From assembly GCA_964601275.1 (NCBI GenBank), contig CAZRMV010000006.1, forward strand, positions 186,001 to 250,000: a DNA stretch of 64,000 bases. The letters are read 5' to 3'. This document shows positions 24,925 through 34,132 of the stretch, piece after piece. The notes beneath the pieces were generated by a model, which made no database searches, was not told the origin of the DNA, and saw only the letters and a program-made list of their open reading frames with translations. Numbering within the stretch: the first letter of the stretch is position 1; each line of letters opens with the position of its first letter. A program made the position numbers and the translations under genes. This DNA is from JAOZPE01 sp964601275 (GTDB taxonomy: Bacteria > Krumholzibacteriota > Krumholzibacteriia > JAJRXK01).

Positions 24925-26510
24925 CGCTGCACCTCCTCGATCGAAACCGGCGAAGCGTCGGGAAGGCGAACCGGGGTATTCTCGGCCCACTGCAGATCCG
25001 AGGAAGACATGGCGGAAGACACCGCGGATTCCTGGTGCTGGATCACCGCGTTCAACGCGGGCTCGATCGTCTTCAACCAGGGCCGTGGCTGCAATCCCAT
25101 CCACAGAATGAAGAAGAAGATCGGCGCCAACAGGAGCACCTCCCTCAACCCCAGGTCCCTCAAGCCCTGGTTCTGTGGATTCTTCACCTCACCGAGGAAC
25201 ACGCGTTGGTACATCCAGAGCATGTACAGGGCGCCGAAGACCACGCCGGTGGCCCCCAGCACCGCAAAGAGGGTCGCGCCGGGCAGGGTGGCGCTCTTGA
25301 AGGTTCCCACCAGCACGAGGAACTCTCCGATGAAACCCGACATCCCGGGCAGCCCGATGCTGGCCAGGGTTGCAATCATGAAGGCGGCCGCGTACAGGGG
25401 CATCACCCGGGCGATGCCCCCGAAGTCGCTGATCATACGGGTATGCCGGCGTTCGTAGATGAAGCCCACCAGGAGGAAGAGACTGCCGGTGGACAAGCCA
25501 TGACTGAGCATCACGAACATGGCTCCCGCCAACGACTCGGTGCTCAGCGCGAACAGCCCCAACACCACGAAACCCAGGTGGCTCACCGACGAATAGGCCA
25601 CCAGTTTCTTCACGTCCTTCTGCACCATCGCGACGAGCGCGCCGTAGATGATGCCGACGACGGCCAGGACGGACAGGAAGGGAGCGAACTGCGCCACCGC
25701 CGAGGGAAAGAAGGGAATGGCGAAGCGGATGAGACCGTAGGTTCCCATCTTCAGCAGGACGCCCGCCAATACCACCGATCCGGCGGTCGGCGCTTCGACG
25801 TGTGCGTCGGGCAACCAGGTATGCAGCGGGAACACCGGGACCTTGATCGCGAACGCCAGGGCGAATGCCCCGAACAGCCAGGCTTGCTGGGCTGCGCTGA
25901 GCGGAAGGTTCCGGAAGGCGAACCACGAGAAGGTGCCGGTTCCCTGGTTGTACATGTACAGGATGGCCGCCAGCATCAGGACGCTTCCGGTGAAGGTGTA
26001 GAGGAAGAACTTCACCGCGGCATAGAGCTTCCGCTTGCCGCCCCAGATCCCGATGATGAGAGCCATGGGAATGAGCATGGCCTCCCAGAACACGTAGAAC
26101 AGCACCATGTCCGTTGCGCAGAAGGTGCCGAGCATCGCGGTTTGCAGGAAGAGCATCGACACCATGAACTCGCGCACGCGGGTGGTGATGGCGTTCCAGG
26201 TGGAGACGATCAGGATGGGCCCGAGGAAGGTCGTGAGCATCACCAGCCACAGGCTGATGCCATCGATTCCCAGCGAGTAATGGATGCCGAATCGGGAGAC
26301 CCAGACGCTGTCCTCGACGAACTGGAAGCCTGCCCCCGGGGTGAACCCGGTCAGAAGCTTCAGGCTCAGCAGGAAATCGAGCAGGAGGATGACCGCCGCC
26401 ACCGACTTGGCGCTTCGATCGGCGCCTTTGGGAAGCGCCAGCAGGGGAACGATTCCCGCCAGCGGCAACAGAATCACCCAACTGAGAAGGTGACTTGAAA
26501 TCGTTTCCAT
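24921..26510 (-). CDS. nuoM: NADH-quinone oxidoreductase subunit M
   Basis: A 529-residue antiporter-like subunit of complex I. Recognised by MVLFYVFWEAMLIPMALIIGIWGG (key Glu), AVKFFLYTFTGSVLM (Lys), FAIKVPVFPLHTWLPDAHVEAP and KKLVAYSSVSHLGFVVLG. The length and 14-helix pattern are typical. ATG 26510 lies nine bases after nuoL. The C-terminal 45 residues extend beyond the last helix as a soluble tail (ALNAVIQHQESAVSSAMSSSD), slightly longer than usual. Confidence 0.96.
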   Translation of the reverse strand: METISSHLLSWVILLPLAGIVPLLALPKGADRSAKSVAAVILLLDFLLSLKLLTGFTPGAGFQFVEDSVWVSRFGIHYSLGIDGISLWLVMLTTFLGPILIVSTWNAITTRVREFMVSMLFLQTAMLGTFCATDMVLFYVFWEAMLIPMALIIGIWGGKRKLYAAVKFFLYTFTGSVLMLAAILYMYNQGTGTFSWFAFRNLPLSAAQQAWLFGAFALAFAIKVPVFPLHTWLPDAHVEAPTAGSVVLAGVLLKMGTYGLIRFAIPFFPSAVAQFAPFLSVLAVVGIIYGALVAMVQKDVKKLVAYSSVSHLGFVVLGLFALSTESLAGAMFVMLSHGLSTGSLFLLVGFIYERRHTRMISDFGGIARVMPLYAAAFMIATLASIGLPGMSGFIGEFLVLVGTFKSATLPGATLFAVLGATGVVFGALYMLWMYQRVFLGEVKNPQNQGLRDLGLREVLLLAPIFFFILWMGLQPRPWLKTIEPALNAVIQHQESAVSSAMSSSDLQWAENTPVRLPDASPVSIEEVQR

Positions 26511-26519
26511 CTTCCCTTC

Positions 26520-28574
26520 CTAGAGGTGGCGAACGAGGTAGAAGAGGATGACCAGGACACCCAGGGTGAACGAGTAGGCGTACCAGCGGATCATGCCGTT
26601 CTGCAGGAGCCTCAAGACCGAACCGAGGATTCCCAGGGTCCGGGCGGTGCCATTCACCAGGACGCCGTCGATCAGGCCCGTGTCGGTGAAACGGAAGAAC
26701 ACCACGTCGCTGAGCCAATAACCCGGCCGCACGATGAGGGTCTCGTAGATCTCATCGACGAAGTACTTGCCCTTCAGGAGCCAGTAGATCCGTCCCCCCG
26801 CTACCTGTCTTCCCGCATCGGCCAGGTCGAGCCGGCGGGTGTAGATGACGAAGCCGGCGACAAGGCCCACCACGGCCAGGGCGAGGGACGCCGCGGCGAG
26901 AATCCATTCGGTGGTGGAAGCGGCCGCGTGCGCCGACACCGCACCCTCGGCAACCGCCGCATGCGCGGCGACCGCGCCGTGGGCACCCGCCGCCATTGCC
27001 GAATGGGAGGCCGAGGCGCTTTCCGTCAGTCCGTGGGACGCGCTCGCGAACTCCCCTCCGTGCTCGAAGACCGGCTGAAGCCATGCTTCGAAGCGATTGC
27101 TGCCGCCCAGGAAACGGGGCCATCCGATCCAACCGCCGACGAGGCTCAAGACCCCCAGGATCACCAGGGGAATCGTCATGGTGGCGGGCGACTCGTGCAC
27201 CTCGTGGGCGTGTTCGGCTTCGACCCGACTCTTGCCGAAGAAGGTCAAAGCGATCAGGCGCATCATGTAGAACGCGGTCAGGCCGGCCACGGCGAAGCCG
27301 ACGACCCACAGCACCTTCGAGCTGAGGAAGGTGTTGTAGAGGATCTCGTCCTTGGAGAAGAAACCGGCAAAGGGGAACACTCCGGCAATGGCCAGGGTCG
27401 CGGCGAACATGGTGACGAAGGTCACCGGCATCTTGTCGCGGAGACCTCCCATGTGCCGCATATCCTGCTGGTGGTGCAGGGCGTGGATCACCGATCCCGC
27501 GCACATGAACAGCAGGGCCTTGAAGAAGGCGTGGGTCATCACGTGGAAGATCCCCGCCCCGAAGGCCCCGACCCCGCAGGCCAAGAACATGTATCCGAGC
27601 TGGCTCACCGTCGAATAGGCCAGGACCTTCTTGATGTCGGTCTGGGTGATCGCGATGGTCGCCGCCACCAGGGCGGTGAGCGCTCCGACGACCGCGACAA
27701 CGGCCATGGCCACCGGCGTCAACAGGTAGAGGAAGTTCATCCGCGCCACCATGTAGACGCCCGCAGTGACCATGGTGGCGGCGTGGATGAGAGCCGACAC
27801 CGGGGTGGGACCGGCCATGGCGTCGGGCAACCACACGAAGAGGGGAATCTGGGCGCTCTTTCCCGTGGCCCCGGTGAACAGGAGAAGGGCGATCGCGGTG
27901 GCCACCGGGGCCAGCAGCGCGGTATGCTCCGCCATCACCCGGAAGGAGAAGAGGTTCTCCCCGCCGACATGGCCGGAAAGGGTCCGTGCGATCAGCAGCA
28001 TTCCCAGCAGAAAACCGAAATCGCCGATTCGGTTCACCAGGAAGGCCTTCTTCCCGGCGGCGCTGTTCGCCAGGTCCTCGAACCAGAAACCGATCAGGAG
28101 ATAGGAGCAGAGACCCACTCCCTCCCAGCCCACAAACAGCAGGGGCAGGTTGTCCGCCAGCACCAGGATGAGCATCATTCCGACGAAGAGATTCAAGTAC
28201 GCGAAGTACCGCTGGTAGCCGCGATCTCCTCGCATGTACCCGATGCTGTAGATGTGGATGAGGAAAGCCACCCCGGTCACGAAGAGGATCATCACCGCGG
28301 TCAAGGAATCGGCCATGAACGAGACGTCGATCCGCAGATCGCCGACCGGAATCCACTGGTAGACCGTGTCGGTCAACAGTCGCTCGGCCGCCGGCAGGGT
28401 CTTCAGGGCGAAAAAGGCCTTCACCGAGAGCAGGAACGACCCCAGAACCGTCAGGGAGGCGATCAGGCTCACCACCGCCGCCGGAAGCCTCCGGTTGGTG
28501 ACGCCCAAGAGCAGCGCGCCTCCCAGGGGCAGAAGCACGATCCAACGCAGATATTCAGCCGTGATCGGGTGCAT
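26520..28574 (-). CDS. nuoL: NADH-quinone oxidoreductase subunit L
   Basis: A 684-residue distal proton-pumping subunit of complex I. Core features are LFVGWEGVGLCSYLLIGFWF, the Lys-bearing KKAFLVNRIGDFGFLLG, IPLFVWLPDAMAGPTPVSALIHAATMV and KKVLAYSTVSQLGYMFLA. The C-terminus has the lateral amphipathic helix and final anchor helix that hold NuoM and NuoN (residues about 590-684). Odd: residues 505-552 form a low-complexity insert rich in Ala, His and Ser (ASASHGLTESASASHSAMA, then HGAVAAHAAV) in the loop before the lateral helix. ATG 28574 is 5 bases after the nuoK stop. Confidence 0.96.
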   Translation of the reverse strand: MHPITAEYLRWIVLLPLGGALLLGVTNRRLPAAVVSLIASLTVLGSFLLSVKAFFALKTLPAAERLLTDTVYQWIPVGDLRIDVSFMADSLTAVMILFVTGVAFLIHIYSIGYMRGDRGYQRYFAYLNLFVGMMLILVLADNLPLLFVGWEGVGLCSYLLIGFWFEDLANSAAGKKAFLVNRIGDFGFLLGMLLIARTLSGHVGGENLFSFRVMAEHTALLAPVATAIALLLFTGATGKSAQIPLFVWLPDAMAGPTPVSALIHAATMVTAGVYMVARMNFLYLLTPVAMAVVAVVGALTALVAATIAITQTDIKKVLAYSTVSQLGYMFLACGVGAFGAGIFHVMTHAFFKALLFMCAGSVIHALHHQQDMRHMGGLRDKMPVTFVTMFAATLAIAGVFPFAGFFSKDEILYNTFLSSKVLWVVGFAVAGLTAFYMMRLIALTFFGKSRVEAEHAHEVHESPATMTIPLVILGVLSLVGGWIGWPRFLGGSNRFEAWLQPVFEHGGEFASASHGLTESASASHSAMAAGAHGAVAAHAAVAEGAVSAHAAASTTEWILAAASLALAVVGLVAGFVIYTRRLDLADAGRQVAGGRIYWLLKGKYFVDEIYETLIVRPGYWLSDVVFFRFTDTGLIDGVLVNGTARTLGILGSVLRLLQNGMIRWYAYSFTLGVLVILFYLVRHL

Positions 28575-28579
28575 GCTGC

Positions 28580-28894
28580 CTACTCCATGAGCTGACGGAA
28601 TCGATCGACATCGATCGTGTCCCGCTTGCGGAAGAGTTCCACGAGAATGGCCAGACCCACCGCCGCCTCGGCCGCGGCCACTCCAAACACGAAGAGAACC
28701 AGGACGTGCCCGGTATGATCCCCCAGATAGCGGCTGAAGGCGAGAATGGTCACGTTCACCGCGCTCAACATGAGTTCGATCGACATGAACATGATGATGG
28801 CGTTGCGACGGAAGATGACGCCGGCCACCCCGACCGAGAACAGCACCGCTGACAGAAGGAGGTAGTGATTGAGTCCGACCGAGGCGTCAAGCAT
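28580..28894 (-). CDS. nuoK: NADH-quinone oxidoreductase subunit K
   Basis: A 104-residue, three-helix subunit of the complex I membrane arm. It carries the conserved Glu residues in FMSIELMLSAVNVTILAF and VFGVAAAEAAVGLAI. The start ATG 28894 lies 8 bases inside the end of nuoJ; the family's normal length is about 100. The C-terminal FRKRDTIDVDRFRQLME is the usual cytoplasmic tail. Confidence 0.95.
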   Translation of the reverse strand: MLDASVGLNHYLLLSAVLFSVGVAGVIFRRNAIIMFMSIELMLSAVNVTILAFSRYLGDHTGHVLVLFVFGVAAAEAAVGLAILVELFRKRDTIDVDRFRQLME

Positions 28895-29405
28895 GGGTCG
28901 CCTCCTCCGTGGCACCGGCCCTGGGCTTGCGAGCGATGTAGACCGCGCCGATGACCGCCACGAGCAGCAGCAGACCGGCCACTTCGAAAAGGAACACGTA
29001 GTCGACCAGCAACTTGCGGCTGACGAGGGCGACGCTCCCATAGCCGTCGCCGGCCGGCGGGAATCCCCGCGGCTGCGCGCCGGTCACCCGAGCCAGGAGA
29101 AAGGCCAGCAGGAGAATGGTGACCGTCGCGATCAGCGGGGTCAGCCGCCCCCGGGTCACCCGGACCTTCTCGGGCTCTCCCAGGAACATCGTCACGAACA
29201 GGAAGAAGACCATGATGGCGCCGGCGTAGATGAGGATCTGCATCACCGCGATGAAATGGGCGGAGAGCATCGCGAAGAGCGCGGCGATGTTCAGGAAACA
29301 GGCGATGAGCCAGAACGCGGAGGTGACCGCATCGCGCCGGGTGATGGTCGCCAGGGCCGTGACCACCGCCAATCCGCCGAAAAGATAGAAGAAGAGAGCT
29401 TCCAT
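28887..29405 (-). CDS. nuoJ: NADH-quinone oxidoreductase subunit J
   Basis: A 172-residue, five-helix subunit of the complex I membrane arm near the quinone site. IYAGAIMVFFLFVTMFLGEPE is the family's third helix with its pi-bulge region, and ATITRRDAVTSAFWLI the first cytoplasmic loop. ATG 29405 overlaps the nuoI stop by one base (TGATG), and the gene overlaps nuoK by 8 bases. Confidence 0.94.
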   Translation of the reverse strand: MEALFFYLFGGLAVVTALATITRRDAVTSAFWLIACFLNIAALFAMLSAHFIAVMQILIYAGAIMVFFLFVTMFLGEPEKVRVTRGRLTPLIATVTILLLAFLLARVTGAQPRGFPPAGDGYGSVALVSRKLLVDYVFLFEVAGLLLLVAVIGAVYIARKPRAGATEEATHA

Positions 29406-29926
29406 CAGGACTTCACCCCGTCGGTGCTGTTGTTGAGAAGAAAGTCGAGGTCGACCACGAACTTCTCCCGATCATCGGCCACGATCTCGAAGATACCCGT
29501 GTCCATGCGAATCGCGTCGCAGGGACAGGCTTCCACGCACATCCCGCAGTACACGCATCGGAGCAGATCGATGGTGAAGGTCTCAGGTCGCTTCTCCACG
29601 TCGAGACGGTCATCGGCCATGGCGACGATGTCGATGCAGTCGGCCGGACACACTGTCGAGCACATCTGGCAGGCGACGCACCGCGGAGATCCGTCCTCGC
29701 GCTTCATCAAGCGATGGCGGCCGCGCAACCACGGCCCGTAGTTGGGCTTCTCGTCCGGATACTGCAGCGTCGGCATCTTGTCCATGTGGAAGATGTTGGT
29801 CAGAAGATGCCGGGCGGTCACGACCATGCCTCGGAAGATCTCCTTCAGGTACCACAACTCGGCGCCGCGCATCCGGCTGCCTTTGCCGCCCGTCTTGGCC
29901 TGGGGTCCATGGATCGAATACGGCAT
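29405..29926 (-). CDS. nuoI: NADH-quinone oxidoreductase subunit I (2x[4Fe-4S])
   Basis: A 173-residue iron-sulfur subunit that carries clusters N6a and N6b between the NADH module and NuoB. Two ferredoxin motifs are complete: CVACQMCSTVCPADCI and CVYCGMCVEACPCDAI. The N-terminal amphipathic part (EIFRGMVVTARHLLTNIF) contacts NuoH. ATG 29926 has GAGGAGG 7-8 bases upstream; the frame extends back into nuoH without similarity. Confidence 0.96.
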   Translation of the reverse strand: MPYSIHGPQAKTGGKGSRMRGAELWYLKEIFRGMVVTARHLLTNIFHMDKMPTLQYPDEKPNYGPWLRGRHRLMKREDGSPRCVACQMCSTVCPADCIDIVAMADDRLDVEKRPETFTIDLLRCVYCGMCVEACPCDAIRMDTGIFEIVADDREKFVVDLDFLLNNSTDGVKS

Positions 29927-29940
29927 CCGAAGGGCCTCCT

Positions 29941-31221
29941 CTAACGGACGAGCAGCACGACGGCCGCGGTGACGAAGAAGTTCAGCAGGCCCAGCGGCAG
30001 CATGATCTGCCAACCGAGCTTCATGAGCTGGTCGTAGCGGAAGCGGGGCAGGGTCCACCGCACCCAGATGAACAGCCAGGTGAAGAACAGCGTCTTGAGC
30101 ACGAAGCTTCCCACCTGCACCGCCGTCGCGAAGTGCGCCGAGCCCGCCTCTCCCAGGTTCCAGGGAGAGGTGGCCAGCACCACCGCCAGACAGGCCATGC
30201 CCAGGAGGAAGAACACCGTTCCCAGGATCAACGGTTCGAGTTCGCGCCGGTCGCCGAGAAGACCGCGCTCCCTGCGGTAGCGTCTCCACAGCAGGGCGGC
30301 GAACAGCAGGTTGAACGCGAAGCCGGCCCACAGCCCCAGGCCGAGGAAGGTTCCGGCATGTTCCCGCAGGGTGATGGTATCCAGCCACGGCACCTGCCAT
30401 CCTCCGAAGTACAGGCTGGAGACGAACCCGGCGGAGATCACCAGACTGGCGTACTCCGCCATGAAGAAGAGCGCGAACTTCATGCTGCTGTATTCGATGT
30501 TGTAGCCGGAAACCAGTTCACTCTCCCCCTCGGCGAGGTCGAAAGGAGTGCGGTTGGTTTCCGCGAAGACCGAGGTCAGAAAGAGAACGAACCCCAGGGG
30601 CTGGAGGAACACCCCCCATCGGGGCAGGAAGCCGAACAGGAGCTGGCCCTGCTCCACCACCATCGCGTCGATCCGGGTCGAGCCATACACCAGGAGCAAT
30701 GCCAGGACGGACAATCCCATGTTGATCTCGTAGGAGATCATCTGCGCGGTCGATCGCAAACCGCCCAGGAAGGTGTACTTGTTGTTGGAGGACCATCCGG
30801 CCAGCACGATGCCGTAGACCGTGAGACTGGTGATGGCGAGCAGGTAGAGGATCCCCACGTCGAGATCGGCGATACGCAGTGGAATGACCTTGTCCCCCAG
30901 GTAGATCGCATCGCCGAAGGGCAACACCGCAAAGGTGAGCAAGGCCATCACCATGACCATGAAAGGGGCCATTGTGAAGAAGAAGCGGTTCGCCGCCGCG
31001 GGAACGACATCCTCCTTGAACAAGAGCTTCAGGACGTCGCCCAGGGGATGGATGAGTCCTCCCAGCCGCATCACTCCACCCAGGCTGGCTCGGTTGGGGC
31101 CGACCCGGTCCTGGATGAACGCGGAGCCCTTCCGTTCGGCCCAGATGGTGACCACCAGGGTGAGGAAGACGAAGACCAGCATGAAGCCGATCTTCCCCAG
31201 GGTCCAGGCGATCTCAGCCAC
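29941..31221 (-). CDS. nuoH: NADH-quinone oxidoreductase subunit H
   Basis: A 426-residue, eight-helix subunit that forms the quinone-entry channel of complex I. Diagnostic stretches are WAERKGSAFIQDRVGPNRA, the GGLIHPLGDVLKLLFKEDVVP loop (split in two here by its helix break), SVFAETNRTPFDLAEGESELVSGY and the C-terminal WIRWTLPRFRYDQL-type helix (VRWTLPRFRYDQLMKLGW). Start GTG 31221 has GGAGG about 8 bases upstream and overlaps the nuoG stop by 8 bases. The longer frame that begins at 31272 would put 17 basic residues inside nuoG and is not favoured. Confidence 0.95.
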   Translation of the reverse strand: MAEIAWTLGKIGFMLVFVFLTLVVTIWAERKGSAFIQDRVGPNRASLGGVMRLGGLIHPLGDVLKLLFKEDVVPAAANRFFFTMAPFMVMVMALLTFAVLPFGDAIYLGDKVIPLRIADLDVGILYLLAITSLTVYGIVLAGWSSNNKYTFLGGLRSTAQMISYEINMGLSVLALLLVYGSTRIDAMVVEQGQLLFGFLPRWGVFLQPLGFVLFLTSVFAETNRTPFDLAEGESELVSGYNIEYSSMKFALFFMAEYASLVISAGFVSSLYFGGWQVPWLDTITLREHAGTFLGLGLWAGFAFNLLFAALLWRRYRRERGLLGDRRELEPLILGTVFFLLGMACLAVVLATSPWNLGEAGSAHFATAVQVGSFVLKTLFFTWLFIWVRWTLPRFRYDQLMKLGWQIMLPLGLLNFFVTAAVVLLVR

Positions 31222-32806
31222 GCTCCACCTCCTCCGCCGCGGGCTTGCCATCCAGCGGGGTCCCTTGCTCATCGAGGCCGCCGGCCAGGGCCCCGAACTC
31301 CGCCCGGCGGGCGGACAGCTCGCTCAACAGGTCATGATGGGCCCGCCAGGTGGCGGAATGCCCGAACAAGGCGCCCAGCTCGGCGATGAGAGTCCAGTCT
31401 TCCCGGGCCTGACGGGGTCCGTCGACCGCCCTGAAGAAGCGCTGCGCCCGGCCATCCTTGTTCACGAAGACCCCATTCTTCTCCGCCCAGCTCAGGCCGG
31501 GCAGGACGAAGTCGGCCTGGCGCGAGGTAGGATTCTCCCGCCAGCCCAGGTAGATCACCACCGGGTAGCTAGATATGGCTTCGGCGGCGGCGGGATCGAG
31601 CCCGGCAAGGTCATTGTCCAGTACGATCAAGACCGTACGCTCGGAAGCCTCGGCATGGAGGTCTTCAGCGGTGAAGTCACCGTATCCGAGACGCCGCGCC
31701 CCGGTGTCGTTGGGGGTCCGGTCCGCCGACATCAAGATGCCGTCATCGGCCTCCATCTCGGCACCCTTCAGGCGGTGTCCCAGAATGGTTCCCCCGGTGG
31801 CCTCGGACAACAGGCTCTGCATTCCGTAGAGTTCCTCGAGCGTCGCATGTGGGCTGCCCACCAGGACCAGGCGTCGGCCTTCTCCCAGGGCATCCAGCCG
31901 GCTCTTCAGTTCCGACCACAGGCGCTCCCATCCCACCGGTTCGTGGGTCTCGCCTTCCCGCATCATGGGTTCGGTCAAACGGTCGTCACCGCCGACGAGC
32001 TTGTAGAGAAGACGTCCATGATCGCACATCCAATACTCGTTGACCGCCAGATTCGTCCGCGGTGTCTGCCGGTAGAGTCGTCCGTCGGCGTGACCGATCC
32101 GCATGTTGCATCCGGTTGCGCATCCGGGGCAGATGCTGTCGGTCGAATCGAGACGGTAGACGCGCTTGCGGAATCGAAAGTCGCGGCTGGTCAAAGCGCC
32201 CACCGGACAGAGGTCGACCACGCTCAGGCTGTAGGCGTTGTCCAGGGTCAAACCGGGAGCCACTGCGATCTCGCTGTGATCCCCCCGATGGAAGATTCCC
32301 AGTTCGTTGGTCTTCGTGATGTGCTCGGTGAAGCGCACGCAGCGCGAGCACAGGACGCATCGTTCGGCGTCGAGCATCACGTATTCGCCGATGGGCTGCA
32401 CCTTCCGCTTGGCCACCTTGTCGGTGACCTCGACGTCCGTCTCGTAGAGCCCATACTTCATGTACTGGTCCTGCAGCCCGCACTCGCCGACCTGATCGCA
32501 GATCGGGCAGTCGACCGGATGATTCAAGAGGTGGAATTCGAGGATCTGACGGACCGTGCTCTGAAGACGTTCGCTGCGCGTGGTGACCACCATCCCGTCA
32601 CGCACCGTCGAGTTGCACGCGATCTGCAGCTTCGGCACGCCCTCGATCTCCACCTGGCACATGCGGCAGACCCCGGCGATGGGAAGACCAGGGTGATAGC
32701 AGAAATGGGGCAGTTTCTCCCCGCCCCGGGCGATGGTGCAGGCTTCGAAGAGGTTCATCCCCTCTTCGAATTCCCATTCTTTCCCGTCGATGGTGATTCT
32801 GGCCAC
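31214..32806 (-). CDS. nuoG: NADH-quinone oxidoreductase subunit G, short form
   Basis: A 530-residue iron-sulfur subunit of the peripheral arm. It holds the [2Fe-2S] site (HFCYHPGLPIAGVCRMCQ), the His-ligated [4Fe-4S] motif (NHPVDCPICDQVGECGLQD), a second cluster (CVLCSRCVRF with CPVGA) and the extra cluster motif CPGCATGCNMRI that some NuoG proteins have. The molybdopterin-oxidoreductase-like C-terminal domain follows but is short: common NuoG proteins have about 690-900 residues. The ending VERG is followed directly by nuoH, so the shortness is not a frameshift. Start GTG 32806 is 9 bases after nuoF. Confidence 0.95.
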   Translation of the reverse strand: MARITIDGKEWEFEEGMNLFEACTIARGGEKLPHFCYHPGLPIAGVCRMCQVEIEGVPKLQIACNSTVRDGMVVTTRSERLQSTVRQILEFHLLNHPVDCPICDQVGECGLQDQYMKYGLYETDVEVTDKVAKRKVQPIGEYVMLDAERCVLCSRCVRFTEHITKTNELGIFHRGDHSEIAVAPGLTLDNAYSLSVVDLCPVGALTSRDFRFRKRVYRLDSTDSICPGCATGCNMRIGHADGRLYRQTPRTNLAVNEYWMCDHGRLLYKLVGGDDRLTEPMMREGETHEPVGWERLWSELKSRLDALGEGRRLVLVGSPHATLEELYGMQSLLSEATGGTILGHRLKGAEMEADDGILMSADRTPNDTGARRLGYGDFTAEDLHAEASERTVLIVLDNDLAGLDPAAAEAISSYPVVIYLGWRENPTSRQADFVLPGLSWAEKNGVFVNKDGRAQRFFRAVDGPRQAREDWTLIAELGALFGHSATWRAHHDLLSELSARRAEFGALAGGLDEQGTPLDGKPAAEEVERG

Positions 32807-32815
32807 GTGCGTCTC

Positions 32816-34132
32816 CTAGCTCCGGCCCTCGGCGCTCCGTGCAATGGGGACGAACTCCTCGGGCTCTTCACCCTTGGGAAGAAGAGCGGCGAACTCGTCG
32901 TGGAATTTGGTGATGAAGCTGCGTGCCGGCATGACCGCGGCGTCCGACAGCACGCAAATGGTCAGACCGGCCATGTTCTGGCAGAGCCTCTCGATCAGCT
33001 CGAGATCCCGGGGGCGCCCTTCGCCCGCCAGCATCCTCCCGAGGATCTTGTCGAGCCAGCCGGTTCCCTCGCGGCAGGGGGTGCACTGGCCGCAGCTCTC
33101 GTGGTGATAGAACTGGAGCAGCACCTTGAGGACCTCGGGCATCTTCGCATCGTCACCGATGACGATACATCCTCCAGAGCCCAGCATGGTTCCCATCTCC
33201 GCCAGCGATTCGTAGTCGAGCTTGGCCGCCATCGTCTCCTCGGCAGTGAGAACCGGGACCGACGACCCACCGGGGATGCACGCCTTCAGTTCGATGCCGG
33301 GAAGCATCCCCTGCCCGTATTCCTCGCCGAAGATGAGTTCGCGCAGCGGTGTCCCCAGGGGCAGTTCGTAGACCCCGGGCCGCTTCACCGGACCGCTCAG
33401 GCTGAAGAGCTTGGTCCCCGGGCTCTTCTCGGTCCCGATGCTGCGATACTCCTCGGCGCCGTGCTGGAGGATCCAGGGCAGCGTGGCGATGGTCTCGACG
33501 TTGTTGACCACCGTGGGAGAATCGAGGAAGCCCACCACCGCCGGGAACGGGGGCTTGATCCGGGGCTGACCCTTCTTCCCCTCCAGGCTGTTGATCAGGC
33601 CGGTCTCCTCCCCGCAGATGTAGGCTCCCGCACCTCGATGGACGATGACCTCCAGATCGTAGCCGGTGCCGAGGATATCTTTCCCCAACAGACCGGCCGC
33701 GTAGGCTTCATCGACCGCGGCCTGGACGCGATCGACCAGCCAACCGTATTCACCCCGGATGTAGATGAACGCGTCGTGGCAGTTCACCGCGTAGGAGGCG
33801 ATGATGATGCCTTCGATCATCTTGTGCGGATCGTGGTCGAGGATGTCGCGGTCCTTGAAGGTTCCCGGCTCGGACTCGTCGGCGTTCACCAGCAGGTAGA
33901 CCGGCTTGCCGCTGTTCTGCGGCACGAAACCCCACTTGACCCCGGTGGGAAAGCCGGCGCCTCCCCGGCCCCTCAGTCCGCTGTCCTTGACCACCGCGAC
34001 GACCTCTTCGGGCTTCATGCCCTTCAGCGTCTTCTCCGCGGCCTCGTACCCACCACGCGCACGGTAGACCTCGAGCCGGTGGCTGTTCTCCACCCCCACG
34101 TTGTCCAAGAGGATTTTCGGGAAGTCACTCAC
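32816..34132 (-). CDS. nuoF: NADH-quinone oxidoreductase subunit F
   Basis: A 438-residue NADH- and FMN-binding subunit, the entry point for electrons. The NADH glycine loop is GLRGRGGAGFPTGVKWGF; the FMN site has GAGAYICGEETGLINSLEG; cluster N3 ligands are in ESCGQCTPCREG plus a late Cys (NMAGLTICVLSD). GTG 34132 overlaps the nuoE stop by 8 bases. Length is typical. Confidence 0.96.
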   Translation of the reverse strand: MSDFPKILLDNVGVENSHRLEVYRARGGYEAAEKTLKGMKPEEVVAVVKDSGLRGRGGAGFPTGVKWGFVPQNSGKPVYLLVNADESEPGTFKDRDILDHDPHKMIEGIIIASYAVNCHDAFIYIRGEYGWLVDRVQAAVDEAYAAGLLGKDILGTGYDLEVIVHRGAGAYICGEETGLINSLEGKKGQPRIKPPFPAVVGFLDSPTVVNNVETIATLPWILQHGAEEYRSIGTEKSPGTKLFSLSGPVKRPGVYELPLGTPLRELIFGEEYGQGMLPGIELKACIPGGSSVPVLTAEETMAAKLDYESLAEMGTMLGSGGCIVIGDDAKMPEVLKVLLQFYHHESCGQCTPCREGTGWLDKILGRMLAGEGRPRDLELIERLCQNMAGLTICVLSDAAVMPARSFITKFHDEFAALLPKGEEPEEFVPIARSAEGRS

